DNA of 64,000 nt, from positions 1 through 64,000 of the forward strand of contig WJXM01000021.1 in NCBI GenBank assembly GCA_019456405.1, read 5' to 3'. The notes under the pieces were generated by a model. That model did no database searches and had not been told where the DNA came from. It saw nothing but the letters and a program-made list of their open reading frames with translations. The translations under genes and the position numbers were made by a program. Shown piece by piece: positions 48,717 through 57,242 of this stretch (position 1 is the stretch's first letter; each line of letters begins with the position of its first letter). This stretch comes from Ferrovum sp. (GTDB lineage Bacteria > Pseudomonadota > Gammaproteobacteria > Burkholderiales > Ferrovaceae).

Positions 48717-49319
48717 ATGGATAAAATTCAGGCGGATCGGGGGCGTCGGCGTCTGCTGATCGGGGTGACTTCAGCGATTGGCGGCGTGGGGGTGGGTGCT
48801 CTTGCGACCCCCTTCGTTCTGAGCATGCTCCCCAGCGCCCGAGCCAAGGCGGCAGGGGCACCGGTGGAGGCGGATATCTCCAAGGTGGAACCGGGTATGA
48901 TGATCACACAGGAGTGGCGCGGCCAACCGGTCTGGATTATCAACCGGACGCCTGCCATGATGGCCCAGTTGGCAAAGAATACGCATTTATTGAGTGACCC
49001 GGATTCCCATAAGTCCGAGCAGCCGGAGCCGTGCAAAAATGTGGCTCGGGCCATGCCGGGGCATGACAATATACTGGTCGTGGTGGGGATTTGCACCCAT
49101 CTGGGGTGCTCTCCCACAGAGAAACTGAAAGCCGGAAATGAGGGGGGGATGGGTTCTGACTGGCCGGGAGGGTTTCTATGCCCCTGTCATGGTTCCAAAT
49201 ATGATCTATCGGCGCGGGTTTTCAAAGATATGCCGGCACCGCTCAATATGCGTATCCCGCCTTATACCTATCTTGACGACCAACGTCTCCTGATCGGTAC
49301 CAACAAGAAGGGAGGTTGA
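48717..49319 (+). CDS. petA: ubiquinol-cytochrome c reductase iron-sulfur (Rieske) subunit
   Basis: A 200-residue Rieske protein. The N-terminus DRGRRRLLIGVTSAIGGVGV is a Tat-type signal anchor. The 2Fe-2S ligands are in CTHLGCSPTEK and FLCPCHGSKYDLSARV (C-T-H and C-P-C-H boxes). I chose ATG 48717 over GTG 48708 because the AAGAAGG site is then 8 bases away. The gene overlaps the frame of petB and opens the petABC operon for the bc1 complex. Confidence 0.96.
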   Translation: MDKIQADRGRRRLLIGVTSAIGGVGVGALATPFVLSMLPSARAKAAGAPVEADISKVEPGMMITQEWRGQPVWIINRTPAMMAQLAKNTHLLSDPDSHKSEQPEPCKNVARAMPGHDNILVVVGICTHLGCSPTEKLKAGNEGGMGSDWPGGFLCPCHGSKYDLSARVFKDMPAPLNMRIPPYTYLDDQRLLIGTNKKGG

Positions 49320-49321
49320 TC

Positions 49322-50533
49322 ATGGTTTCCCAAGTGATGGGTTGGATAGATGAACGTTTTCCTCTGACAAAAGTCTGGCGTGAACATCTGGCAGAGTACT
49401 ACGCTCCGAAGAATTTCAATTTCTGGTATTACTTCGGCTCTCTGGCCCTTCTCGTGCTGGTCATGCAGATCGTCACCGGCATTTTCCTTACCATGAATTA
49501 CAAGCCGGATGCGCGCTTTGCCTTCGCTTCGGTGGAATACATCATGCGCGACGTGAACTTTGGTTGGCTGATCCGTTACATGCATTCCACCGGGGCTTCC
49601 ATGTTTTTTGTGGTGGTCTATCTGCACATGATGCGCGGAATTCTCTATGGCTCCTACCGTAAACCGCGCGAACTCCTCTGGATCATCGGGATGGCCATTT
49701 ATCTGTGTCTGATGGGGGAAGCCTTCTTTGGGTATCTTCTGCCCTGGGGACAGATGTCCTACTGGGGAGCCCAGGTGATCGTTTCCCTGGTGGACGCCAT
49801 CAGTCCGGAAGTGGCCCTGTGGATTCGGGGCGACTATGTGATTTCGGACGCCACCTTGAACCGATTTTTTGCTTTTCACGTCATCGCCTTGCCACTGGTA
49901 CTGTTGGTTCTGGTCTTCCTGCACATCGTTGCACTGCATCAGGTGGGATCCAATAATCCCGACGGGATTGAAATCAAGAACCACAAGGACCCTGTGAGCC
50001 ATATTCCCCTAGATGGCATTCCTTTTCATCCCTATTACACGGTCAAGGATATCGTAGGGGTTTCAGGATATTTCATCGCCTATTTCGGCATCATTTTCTT
50101 TTTGCCGGAAATGGGAGGGTACTTTCTGGAGGAAAACAACTTCATTCCCGCCGACCCTCTCAAGACACCGCCGCATATTGCCCCGCTTTGGTATTTCACG
50201 CCGTTCTACGCAATATTACGGGCCATTCCGCAGAAACAGTTGGGGATTGCGGCCATGGGCTTGGCGGTACTCATTTTTTTCCTGCTGCCCTGGCTGGATC
50301 GTGGAGTGGTGAAATCGGTGCGCTACCGGGGAACCTTGTACAAGTCAGCATTGACCGCCTTCGTTCTGTCCTTTCTCGTTTTGGGCTATCTGGGGACTCA
50401 GGAACCCACGATATGGTATGTGAACCCCATTGCGCGTGTCTGTGCCGGGATTTATTTTGGTTTCTTCTTGCTGATGCCCATTTATTCCCGGCTCGACAAA
50501 ACCAAACCAGTACCTGAACGGGTGACCTCATGA
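49322..50533 (+). CDS. petB: cytochrome b of the bc1 complex
   Basis: A 403-residue membrane protein. LRYMHSTGASMFFVVVYLHM-type text (here IRYMHSTGASMFFVVVYLHM) and FFAFHVIALPLVLLVLVFLH give the paired heme histidines. GYLLPWGQMSYWGAQVI and the PEWY-region equivalent PLWYFTPFYAILRAIP form the quinol site. ATG 49322 is chosen (GGAGG at 49311-49315); TTG 49316 is too close to that site. It overlaps petC by 4 bases. Confidence 0.97.
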   Translation: MVSQVMGWIDERFPLTKVWREHLAEYYAPKNFNFWYYFGSLALLVLVMQIVTGIFLTMNYKPDARFAFASVEYIMRDVNFGWLIRYMHSTGASMFFVVVYLHMMRGILYGSYRKPRELLWIIGMAIYLCLMGEAFFGYLLPWGQMSYWGAQVIVSLVDAISPEVALWIRGDYVISDATLNRFFAFHVIALPLVLLVLVFLHIVALHQVGSNNPDGIEIKNHKDPVSHIPLDGIPFHPYYTVKDIVGVSGYFIAYFGIIFFLPEMGGYFLEENNFIPADPLKTPPHIAPLWYFTPFYAILRAIPQKQLGIAAMGLAVLIFFLLPWLDRGVVKSVRYRGTLYKSALTAFVLSFLVLGYLGTQEPTIWYVNPIARVCAGIYFGFFLLMPIYSRLDKTKPVPERVTS

Positions 50534-51264
50534 ATCATTTAAAATCGTGGCATCACTCTCTGATTCAAGGTTTATTGATCCTGTTTCTGGGTTTGTCCGG
50601 CGCCATTGTGCAGGCCGAGGAGGAGGTAAAACTGGACAAGGCACCCGTGGATACCTCCAATTTGCCTTCATTACAGCGCGGTGCCCAGCATTTCATGAAT
50701 TACTGCATGAACTGTCACAGCGCCCATCTGGCCCGTTTTGACCTGCTCGAACAGTTGGGGTTGTCAGAAAAACTGGTCACACAGAACCTGATTCTGACCG
50801 ATGCCAAGGTGGCGGATTACATGACCGTGGTACTCAAAGCCAAGGATGCCCAAAACTGGTTTGGAGTTCCTCCGCCTGACCTGACCGTGGAAGCACGAGT
50901 TCGTGGGGCGGATTGGATTTACACCTATTTACGTTCTTTTTATCGCGATGACCAGCGCCCCAGCGGTTGGAATAATCGTGTCTTTCCCAACGTGGCCATG
51001 CCTCACGTCCTCTGGGCGTTGCAGGGGCAGCAGGAACTTCAGAGGAAGGGCGGGGAAGACGCGCTGGTCCTGACTCAAAAAGGTAGCCTGAGCCCTCAGG
51101 AGTACGACCAATTTGTGGGGGATCTGGTCAATTTTCTGGTCTTCATGTCAGAACCGACGCGTTTGGCCCGTCTTCATCTGGGATTGTGGGTCATGGGGTT
51201 TCTGCTGATACTATTTTTGGTTGCGCGCGCCTTAAAACGAGAATTCTGGAAGGATATCCATTAG
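50530..51264 (+). CDS. petC: cytochrome c1
   Basis: A 244-residue protein with a signal peptide (about 1-29), the heme-binding motif CMNCHSAH near residue 60, a probable axial Met in NVAMPHVLWALQGQ near 157, and a C-terminal membrane anchor (about 218-238, LHLGLWVMGFLLILFLVARA). It passes electrons from the Rieske protein to a soluble cytochrome. In iron or sulfur oxidisers the complex may also run in reverse for NADH formation; this is not decidable here. Confidence 0.96.
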   Translation: MNHLKSWHHSLIQGLLILFLGLSGAIVQAEEEVKLDKAPVDTSNLPSLQRGAQHFMNYCMNCHSAHLARFDLLEQLGLSEKLVTQNLILTDAKVADYMTVVLKAKDAQNWFGVPPPDLTVEARVRGADWIYTYLRSFYRDDQRPSGWNNRVFPNVAMPHVLWALQGQQELQRKGGEDALVLTQKGSLSPQEYDQFVGDLVNFLVFMSEPTRLARLHLGLWVMGFLLILFLVARALKREFWKDIH

Positions 51265-51297
51265 AATGGGAGGATTGATCAAGTTGAGACGTATCCT

Positions 51298-51903
51298 ATG
51301 ATGACCCTATATTCCGGGACCACCTGTCCCTTCAGCCAACGCAGTCGCATTGTGCTGTACGAGAAAGGTATGGATTTTCAGATTGTGGATGTAGACGTAT
51401 TCAATCTGCCGGAAGAGATTGCGGTGATGAATCCCTATAACCGGTTACCCGTGTTGGTGGAGCGCGACCTCACGTTGCACGAATCGAACATCATCAATGA
51501 GTATATCGATGAGCGTTTTCCTCACCCACAGTTGATGCCCCCAGAACCCGTCATGCGGTCTCGGGCGCGGCTATTTCTGCATCGCTTTGAAGTGGAACTC
51601 TTCAGTCATGTCGTTACCCTGGAATCCGGGGCTGCGGCCAAAGGATTGGCAGATAAAGCACGGTTATCGCTGCGCGACAGTCTGGTACAAATCGTGCCCA
51701 TCTTCGTCAAGCAGAAGTTTATGCTGGGTGAGGATTTCACCATGCTGGATGTGGCCATTGCGCCCCTTCTATGGCGCCTGGACCATTATCAGATTCAGTT
51801 GCCCAAGCAGGCTGCTCCTATTCTCAAGTATGCCGAGCGGATTTTTTCCCGTCCTGCCTTCATTGATTCCATGACTCCGGCTGAAAAGGCCATGCGGAAG
51901 TAA
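51298..51903 (+). CDS. sspA: stringent starvation protein A
   Basis: A 201-residue glutathione-transferase-like protein. MTLYSGTTCPFSQRSRIVLY followed by EKGMDFQIVDVDVFNLPEE and NPYNRLPVLVERDLTLHES is the SspA N-terminal domain. It binds RNA polymerase and affects transcription under starvation. Tandem ATGs at 51298 and 51301 are possible starts. The pair petABC-sspAB is common in betaproteobacteria. Confidence 0.95.
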   Translation: MMTLYSGTTCPFSQRSRIVLYEKGMDFQIVDVDVFNLPEEIAVMNPYNRLPVLVERDLTLHESNIINEYIDERFPHPQLMPPEPVMRSRARLFLHRFEVELFSHVVTLESGAAAKGLADKARLSLRDSLVQIVPIFVKQKFMLGEDFTMLDVAIAPLLWRLDHYQIQLPKQAAPILKYAERIFSRPAFIDSMTPAEKAMRK

Positions 51904-51907
51904 GAAC

Positions 51908-52447
51908 GTGTCTCGTTCAACCAAACCCTATCTGGCTCGTGCACTTTGGGAGTGGTGCGAGGACAACACCATGACTCCTCTGCTGCATGTTCTGGTAGAA
52001 GGGACGGGAGCGCGGGTTCCCCATGCTTTCGTGAAGGAAGGTCAGATTATTCTCAATATCAGTGGCTCTGCTACGCGCCAACTTTCCATGAACAATGGGG
52101 GTATCGAGTTCAACGCCCGTTTCAACGGAACGGTGGAGCAGGTGTGGGTGCCTTGGAAAGCCGTACTGGGACTTTTTTCACGGGAGACGGGAGAAGGGAT
52201 GGCTTTCCCACCGGATGAGCACGAATGGGATGAAGCACCTTTCTCTGTTTCAGAGGCTTCCGAGGGTCCCGCTCTGAGTTTGGCAGTTTCCCGCACGTCC
52301 TCTGATGAGGCGGTAAAAAATCCTTTACAAGATTCCTTACCTAGTCAGGAAGCCAAGAAAATCACCGGAGAAGACTCAACTCCCTCGATTAAACCGAAAA
52401 AGGCAACTTCTTCAATAAAAAAACCCACACTTACCCTGGTTAAGTGA
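51908..52447 (+). CDS. sspB: ClpXP specificity-enhancing factor SspB
   Basis: A 179-residue protein that begins at GTG 51908 and reads SRSTKPYLARALWEWCEDNT then MTPLLHVLVEG, the SspB dimer domain (about 1-110), ending in an acidic linker and a basic tail. SspB delivers ssrA-tagged peptides to ClpXP; the C-terminal TLTLVK resembles the ClpX-binding tail. It starts 4 bases after sspA. Confidence 0.94.
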   Translation: MSRSTKPYLARALWEWCEDNTMTPLLHVLVEGTGARVPHAFVKEGQIILNISGSATRQLSMNNGGIEFNARFNGTVEQVWVPWKAVLGLFSRETGEGMAFPPDEHEWDEAPFSVSEASEGPALSLAVSRTSSDEAVKNPLQDSLPSQEAKKITGEDSTPSIKPKKATSSIKKPTLTLVK

Positions 52448-52468
52448 GATAATGCGCCCCATCGCCGT

Positions 52469-52544
52469 GCCGGCATAGCTCAGTTGGTAGAGCAGTTGAT
52501 TTGTAATCAGAAGGTCCTGGGTTCGATTCCTAGTGCCGGCACCA
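52469..52544 (+). tRNA. tRNA-Thr (anticodon TGT)
   Basis: A 76-nt cloverleaf. The acceptor arms GCCGGCA and TGCCGGC pair fully, the D arm is GCTC-AGTTGGTA-GAGC, and the T arm contains GGTTCGATTCC. The anticodon loop is TTTGTAA with anticodon TGT at 52502-52504. The anticodon stem GTTGA/TCAGA has one G-A mismatch at its base and one T-G pair. CCA is encoded at 52542-52544. Confidence 0.95.
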
Positions 52545-52775
52545 GTACCGTTCCCCCCCTTCCTTTTCGCTAGAACCTGAAAAAACACAAAGCCGATGCG
52601 TCTATCCCTGGAGAAATTTCTGGTTGGGACTGACAGCATTGACGTTGAAGTGGAAATTCGGTAACACCAACTGATATACTCAAAACTGCCCAGAAGGGAA
52701 GCATGAAGCGCGAAAAACCCCGGAACAGATGATTGACCGGCCCCATATTTTTTGCATAAGGGAGAATCACTCCAA
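52545..52775. other. spacer between tRNA-Thr and the glycan cluster
   Basis: This 231-bp spacer shows a pyrimidine-rich stretch right after the tRNA (CCCCCCTTCCTTTTCGC). GGGAG near 52760 serves the next gene. No convincing promoter, terminator or integrase attachment repeat was found. Confidence 0.3.
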
Positions 52776-53012
52776 GTGGAGGAAAAAACCTACTGCCCTG
52801 TCTGTGAGCGCGCTGGCGTTCAGTTTTCCCCGTTACCGGATTTCTACCGACAGAAAGCCGCCTTGCATGGATATCGGCAGTTCGGAAGATCTGATTTGGA
52901 CAGTTATGCTTGCATGACCTGCGGTGCATCTGATCGGAAACGCCTCTATGCTTGGTGGATCAATGCACAGATTGAGTCTGGCGCATTGAATCCAAACACT
53001 GCGCTGTCCTGA
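52776..53012 (+). CDS. orphan zinc-ribbon domain, N-terminal module of a methyltransferase family
   Basis: A 78-residue ORF from GTG 52776 (GGGAG about 10 bases upstream; TTG 52752 is an alternative). It carries CPVC near residue 7 and CMTCGASDRKRLYAWW near 48. That pattern, CPxC then CxxCGxxDRxRLYA, is the zinc-binding N-terminal module of a class of SAM methyltransferases in surface-polysaccharide clusters. Here the frame stops right after the module and no methyltransferase domain follows in any frame; the next gene starts 2 bases later. Either the catalytic part was deleted or the ribbon is used alone. The separate methyltransferase at 54155 lacks such a ribbon. Confidence 0.6.
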   Translation: MEEKTYCPVCERAGVQFSPLPDFYRQKAALHGYRQFGRSDLDSYACMTCGASDRKRLYAWWINAQIESGALNPNTALS

Positions 53013-53014
53013 CC

Positions 53015-54145
53015 ATGAGTTCCGAGAACCCCATTTATGTTACCCAGCCGTTCCTGCCGCCACTGGAAGAATTCATACCTTACCTTGAAAAAATTTGGAA
53101 CAGCAAGATCCTGACCAACAACGGGCCATTCCACCGCGAATTGGAGCAGGCCCAATGTCGTTATCTTGGCATAGAACACATTTCCCTGTTTGCCAATGGT
53201 ACTCTGGCGCTGGTCACGGCATTGCAAGCATTGCGCATCACGGGCGAAGTAATTACCACCCCCTATTCATTCGTGGCCACTTCTCATGCGTTACTGTGGA
53301 ATGGCATCAAACCTGTTTTTGTCGATATCGAACCGAACTCGTTCAACCTCGATCCCGCACTGATCGAAGCGGCCATCACGCCACAAACCACAGCGATCTT
53401 GCCGGTCCATTGTTATGGCCGCCCTTGCAACATAGAAGCCATCCAGCGCATTGCCGACAATTACAACCTCAAAGTTATTTACGATGCCTCGCATGCCTTC
53501 GGTGTCAGTGACGACGGAGGCTCCATCCTGCGCCATGGCGATCTGTCGGTATTGAGTTTCCACGCCACCAAGGTATTCAACACATTCGAAGGCGGAGCTA
53601 TTGTTTGTCCCGATGCCAAGACCAAATCCCGCATCGATCATTTAAAAAACTTCGGCTATGTCGATGAACTGACCGTCGTAGCACCCGGAATCAATGGCAA
53701 GATGAGCGAATTTAACGCTGCGCTGGGGTTATTGCAGCTGAAATATATCGATCATGTGCTTGCTGAACGACAACGCATCGACCGCGCTTATCGCGTGCAA
53801 CTTGACGGCATTCCAGGCGTCCGCTTCTTGTCTGTGCCGGAAGTGCAAACCAATAACCATGCGTATTTCCCGATTCTGGTTGGACCCGAATATCCGCTAT
53901 CGCGCGATGAACTCAATAATCGACTCAAACAGCACAACATCTACACACGCCGCTATTTCTATCCGCTGATTTCAGAATTTCCCATGTATCGCGGTCTGCC
54001 GTCCGCCTGTCAGGAAAACCTCCCGGTGGCCTCGGAAATAGCCTCACAAGTATTGTGTCTGCCCATTTATCCCGCACTGGATGAACAGGAGCAAGATCGT
54101 ATCTCCCTGTTGATCCGCTCTTTCATGCAGAAGGCATCCATTTGA
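53015..54145 (+). CDS. DegT/DnrJ/EryC1/StrS family sugar aminotransferase
   Basis: A 376-residue PLP fold-I enzyme. ISLFANGTLALVTALQAL starts the cofactor site, VIYDASHAFGV supplies the pyridine-binding Asp (D157), and SFHATKVFNTFEGG the PLP lysine (K186). Such enzymes transaminate nucleotide keto-sugars, giving amino sugars for glycans. The close match to VioA/RfbE-like sequences suggests a 4-amino-4,6-dideoxy sugar, but substrate choice cannot be read from sequence. It is the only one of the cluster's three homologues with fully canonical motifs. Confidence 0.9.
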   Translation: MSSENPIYVTQPFLPPLEEFIPYLEKIWNSKILTNNGPFHRELEQAQCRYLGIEHISLFANGTLALVTALQALRITGEVITTPYSFVATSHALLWNGIKPVFVDIEPNSFNLDPALIEAAITPQTTAILPVHCYGRPCNIEAIQRIADNYNLKVIYDASHAFGVSDDGGSILRHGDLSVLSFHATKVFNTFEGGAIVCPDAKTKSRIDHLKNFGYVDELTVVAPGINGKMSEFNAALGLLQLKYIDHVLAERQRIDRAYRVQLDGIPGVRFLSVPEVQTNNHAYFPILVGPEYPLSRDELNNRLKQHNIYTRRYFYPLISEFPMYRGLPSACQENLPVASEIASQVLCLPIYPALDEQEQDRISLLIRSFMQKASI

Positions 54146-54154
54146 CAGTCAATC

Positions 54155-54862
54155 ATGAGCACGACACAGATCCATACAAAATTCAGTTATGACGCACATG
54201 CCAGAACCTGCGCTCCGGATGACTTTCTTAGGCAGATACGTCGTACGGTTCATGACGAACCGATATCCGATATGCAACTGCACATGATCATGGAAGCCAT
54301 CCGCAATGGGCTGCAACTGCAGCCCGATGATGCATTGATCGAATTGGCATGTGGCAACGGCCTTCTATCGGTTCAACTGTTCGATGCTTGTCGTAGTTAT
54401 CTTGGCACCGACATTTCCGACTACCTGATTTCCGTGGCCAAAAAGCATTTCGAGCGTCTGCCCAACCATCGGTTCGAAGTACAAAGCGGAATCGAATGCG
54501 TCAACCGGGAATCGCAACCGGAATATTTCACGCGTGCATTGTGTTATGCCGGATTCCAGTATTTTGGCGATCAAGACATTTTGCACATCCTAACCACACT
54601 GTACAAACGATTCACGCGGCTGGAACGGATATTCCTCGGAAATCTGCCGGATCGTGCACGCATTGCTGATTTTTTTACCCATCGTATACCCGGCGAAGAT
54701 GAACTCTCAGATCCCGGCACTGCACTGGGTGCATGGCGTACGCGCGAAGCCCTCGCACAATTGGCAGATGCTGCCGGCTGGCAGGCGGTATTTTCAGTCA
54801 TGCCGCCGGAGTTCCATGCCGCGCACTACCGCTACGATGTCACGCTGACTCGTCAAGGCTGA
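54155..54862 (+). CDS. class I SAM-dependent methyltransferase
   Basis: A 235-residue protein. The SAM-binding motif I is LIELACGNGLLS near residue 55, the acidic motif II region follows at YLGTDISDYLISVAKKHF near 81, and a motif IV-like stretch is RALCYAGFQYFGDQD. It lies 9 bases after the aminotransferase and 5 bases before the next DegT homologue. The likely substrate is a sugar or lipid-linked sugar of the same glycan; N- versus O-methylation cannot be told. Confidence 0.82.
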   Translation: MSTTQIHTKFSYDAHARTCAPDDFLRQIRRTVHDEPISDMQLHMIMEAIRNGLQLQPDDALIELACGNGLLSVQLFDACRSYLGTDISDYLISVAKKHFERLPNHRFEVQSGIECVNRESQPEYFTRALCYAGFQYFGDQDILHILTTLYKRFTRLERIFLGNLPDRARIADFFTHRIPGEDELSDPGTALGAWRTREALAQLADAAGWQAVFSVMPPEFHAAHYRYDVTLTRQG

Positions 54863-54867
54863 GAGCC

Positions 54868-56079
54868 GTGAACGGGAAAATACAAGTTGATGATTTAGCG
54901 ATTTTTGGCGGTAGTCCGATCTTCGCCATTGCCAAATCCACATCCAACTTGCTGCAACCCAATTTCGAACAGTTTATGACCTATTCGGATCTGTTCCTGC
55001 AGGCGCAGCGGTACATCGACGGTGGGCCTGCGGTCCAACTGCTCGAACGTCGGTTGGCCGAGTTTCATCGAGTGGCCCATTGCATCACCTTCTGCAGCGG
55101 ATTCTGGGCACTGGCCCTAACCATTGCTGCGCTGGCCGTTCCGGGCAAGCGCGAAATCATCATGCCCTCGCTGACCTATCGCCGTATGCCCGATATCGTC
55201 GCCTGGTTGGGACTCATCCCACATTTCTGTGATGTGGACCCGGAGATGCTGTCGATAAGTGCAGCAACCGTGACCCCCCACATCAACGACAATACGGCGC
55301 TGATCCTGGCGCCTCATCCCATCGTCAATTGTTGTGATGTACGGGGATTGGTCCAACTCGCGCATGAACGGAAATTGCCGCTGCTTTTCGATTCTGTCGA
55401 GTCCGTGTACGAATCCATCCCAGAGGGAAAAATAGGCGGTCAGGGCCACGCTGAGGCTTTTTCACTGCATGCCTGCAAACTGCTCAACGGGTTCGGTGGC
55501 GGTTACATCACTACCCAGGATGCAAAACTGGCGCAACAATTGGCATCTCTGCGTCATTACGGCATGGACGAAAGCGGAAAAGTGGTACTTTCATACGGTA
55601 TGAACGCCTGCCTGAACGATATGCATGCGGCCTTGGCACTGGCAAGCCTGGATGATGTGGAACATCAGGTCCGGCGTAACCGGGAACGCTATCGCACCTA
55701 CCAAAGTGGGCTGGCTCAGGTGTCTGGCATACGCTTGGTTGCCTTCGATGAACAGCATGCAACGGCTTACAAGAATATCGTGGTGGAATTGCTTGACGAC
55801 TGGCCCTTGTCACGGGAAGAGACAATCCGCATACTGAATGCCGAACGAATTCTTGCCCGGGCATACTACGCACCCCCCTTGCATTGCAAACCCATGGATT
55901 TTGCTTTCATTGCTCCGCCGCTCCCCGTCACTGAATGGTTGGCTGAACGGTTTATGAATTTGCCCTGTGGCCATTTGGTCAGCAATCAGGACATCAGGCA
56001 TATCGTGGATATTCTGGTTTTTATCGCCGCACAGGTGGAACCGATCCGCACACGGCTGCGTAGTCAGTTCATCGCATGA
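54868..56079 (+). CDS. DegT/DnrJ/EryC1/StrS family protein, divergent
   Basis: A 403-residue PLP-fold protein. GTG 54868 is chosen because it lies 5 bases after the methyltransferase stop; the upstream frame overlaps that gene. TFCSGFWALALTIAALAV begins the cofactor domain. The pyridine-binding Asp is kept (LLFDSVES, D175), but the usual SAHA/ASHA sequence after it is changed to SVES. The lysine is kept in SLHACKLLNGFGGG (K204). It could be an active aminotransferase with a different sugar, or a dehydratase-type relative. It overlaps the next gene by 4 bases. Confidence 0.82.
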   Translation: MNGKIQVDDLAIFGGSPIFAIAKSTSNLLQPNFEQFMTYSDLFLQAQRYIDGGPAVQLLERRLAEFHRVAHCITFCSGFWALALTIAALAVPGKREIIMPSLTYRRMPDIVAWLGLIPHFCDVDPEMLSISAATVTPHINDNTALILAPHPIVNCCDVRGLVQLAHERKLPLLFDSVESVYESIPEGKIGGQGHAEAFSLHACKLLNGFGGGYITTQDAKLAQQLASLRHYGMDESGKVVLSYGMNACLNDMHAALALASLDDVEHQVRRNRERYRTYQSGLAQVSGIRLVAFDEQHATAYKNIVVELLDDWPLSREETIRILNAERILARAYYAPPLHCKPMDFAFIAPPLPVTEWLAERFMNLPCGHLVSNQDIRHIVDILVFIAAQVEPIRTRLRSQFIA

Positions 56080-57242
56080 GTTTCAGTTCATTTGCCCTGA
56101 CCGGTGCTCCTCCTCTGTTCCGGCATCCGCTGTTCTGCGGACAGAACCGATTTCCGGACCGCGCGCGTTATCGGGACGCCTTCTCTGGCATTTTCGAACG
56201 GCAGTATTACAACAACAATGGTCCTTTGCACGAGCAACTCGAAGCAAGGCTGCAGGCATTCCTCGGGGTTCGTCATGTCATTTGCACCAGTAACGCCATG
56301 CTCGGGCTGCTGGTTGCGATCGATGCTCTGCAACTACATGGCAGGGTGATCGTTCCGGCTTTCGTTCACCCCGGTGTCATTCAGGCGTTGCGGTGGGCCG
56401 GACTCGAACCGGTGTGGTGCGAGGTCGACGAACACACCCATCATCTCGATACCCGACAAGTTATTGCGCTGATCGATGAACGCGTATCGGCCATTCTGGC
56501 CGTCAACGCGTGGGGAGGGGCATGCGATATCGGACGGCTACAGCAGATAGCTGACACACAGGGGATCCGATTGATTTTCGAGTCGGCTCATGCCTTCGGT
56601 TGCACTCTCCCGACCGGCCGGGTAGGAGGCTTCGGTGATGCCGAAATCTTCTCCTTTCATGCGGATATGATCCTTGGAGCGGGAGATGGTGGCTGCATTG
56701 CCACCCACGATGACGAATTGGCCTTGCGTGCGCGCAGCATTCGTCCAAGCTATGGGCTGGAGCAACCGGTGCGTATCGTTCGCGTGGCCAATGCACGCCT
56801 GTCCGAAGCACAGGCCGCCATCGCGCTCATGAATCTAGACGATTTTCCCGCCCATCAGGCCCATAACCGCATGCTGCGTACAGCCTATATCCGTGGATTG
56901 TCCTCCGGGATCGAGGGGTTGACACTCTACGAACCCTCCGGCGTGATCCAATCCAACTGGCAGCACCTGATCGTGACCATTGATCAGCAGGCCTATGGTC
57001 TGTCTCGAGACCGTCTCATCGATGTACTGGCAGCAGAAAAAGTCTATGCCCGACGGGGTTTCCCCCAGGGTGTTCACCTCGGCACAGAAGCAAACCTGCC
57101 CAATGCCAGTCGCCTGCACGCCTCCTGTCTGGAGTTGCCGCTGGGTGCGCATGTCACGACCGCCGATATCGAACAGCTGTGCGAACTTCTGGCGCGCATT
57201 CAGCGCGCAGCACCCGGCTTGCGGAGTCGGCATGACTCATAA
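56076..57242 (+). CDS. DegT-fold protein lacking the PLP lysine
   Basis: A 388-residue homologue of the two preceding DegT proteins; CTSNAMLGLLVAIDALQL, LIFESAHAFGC and EIFSFHADMILGAGDGG align with their cofactor motifs. The PLP lysine is replaced by methionine (M198 in SFHADM, compared with SFHATK), and the Asp that holds the pyridine nitrogen is Glu (E169). The frame is otherwise intact with no stop. It therefore should not form a normal internal aldimine. A structural partner of the neighbouring homologue, a sugar-binding protein or a cofactor-independent enzyme are all possible. It overlaps its upstream neighbour by 4 bases and wbqC by 11. Confidence 0.82.
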   Translation: MSFSSFALTGAPPLFRHPLFCGQNRFPDRARYRDAFSGIFERQYYNNNGPLHEQLEARLQAFLGVRHVICTSNAMLGLLVAIDALQLHGRVIVPAFVHPGVIQALRWAGLEPVWCEVDEHTHHLDTRQVIALIDERVSAILAVNAWGGACDIGRLQQIADTQGIRLIFESAHAFGCTLPTGRVGGFGDAEIFSFHADMILGAGDGGCIATHDDELALRARSIRPSYGLEQPVRIVRVANARLSEAQAAIALMNLDDFPAHQAHNRMLRTAYIRGLSSGIEGLTLYEPSGVIQSNWQHLIVTIDQQAYGLSRDRLIDVLAAEKVYARRGFPQGVHLGTEANLPNASRLHASCLELPLGAHVTTADIEQLCELLARIQRAAPGLRSRHDS

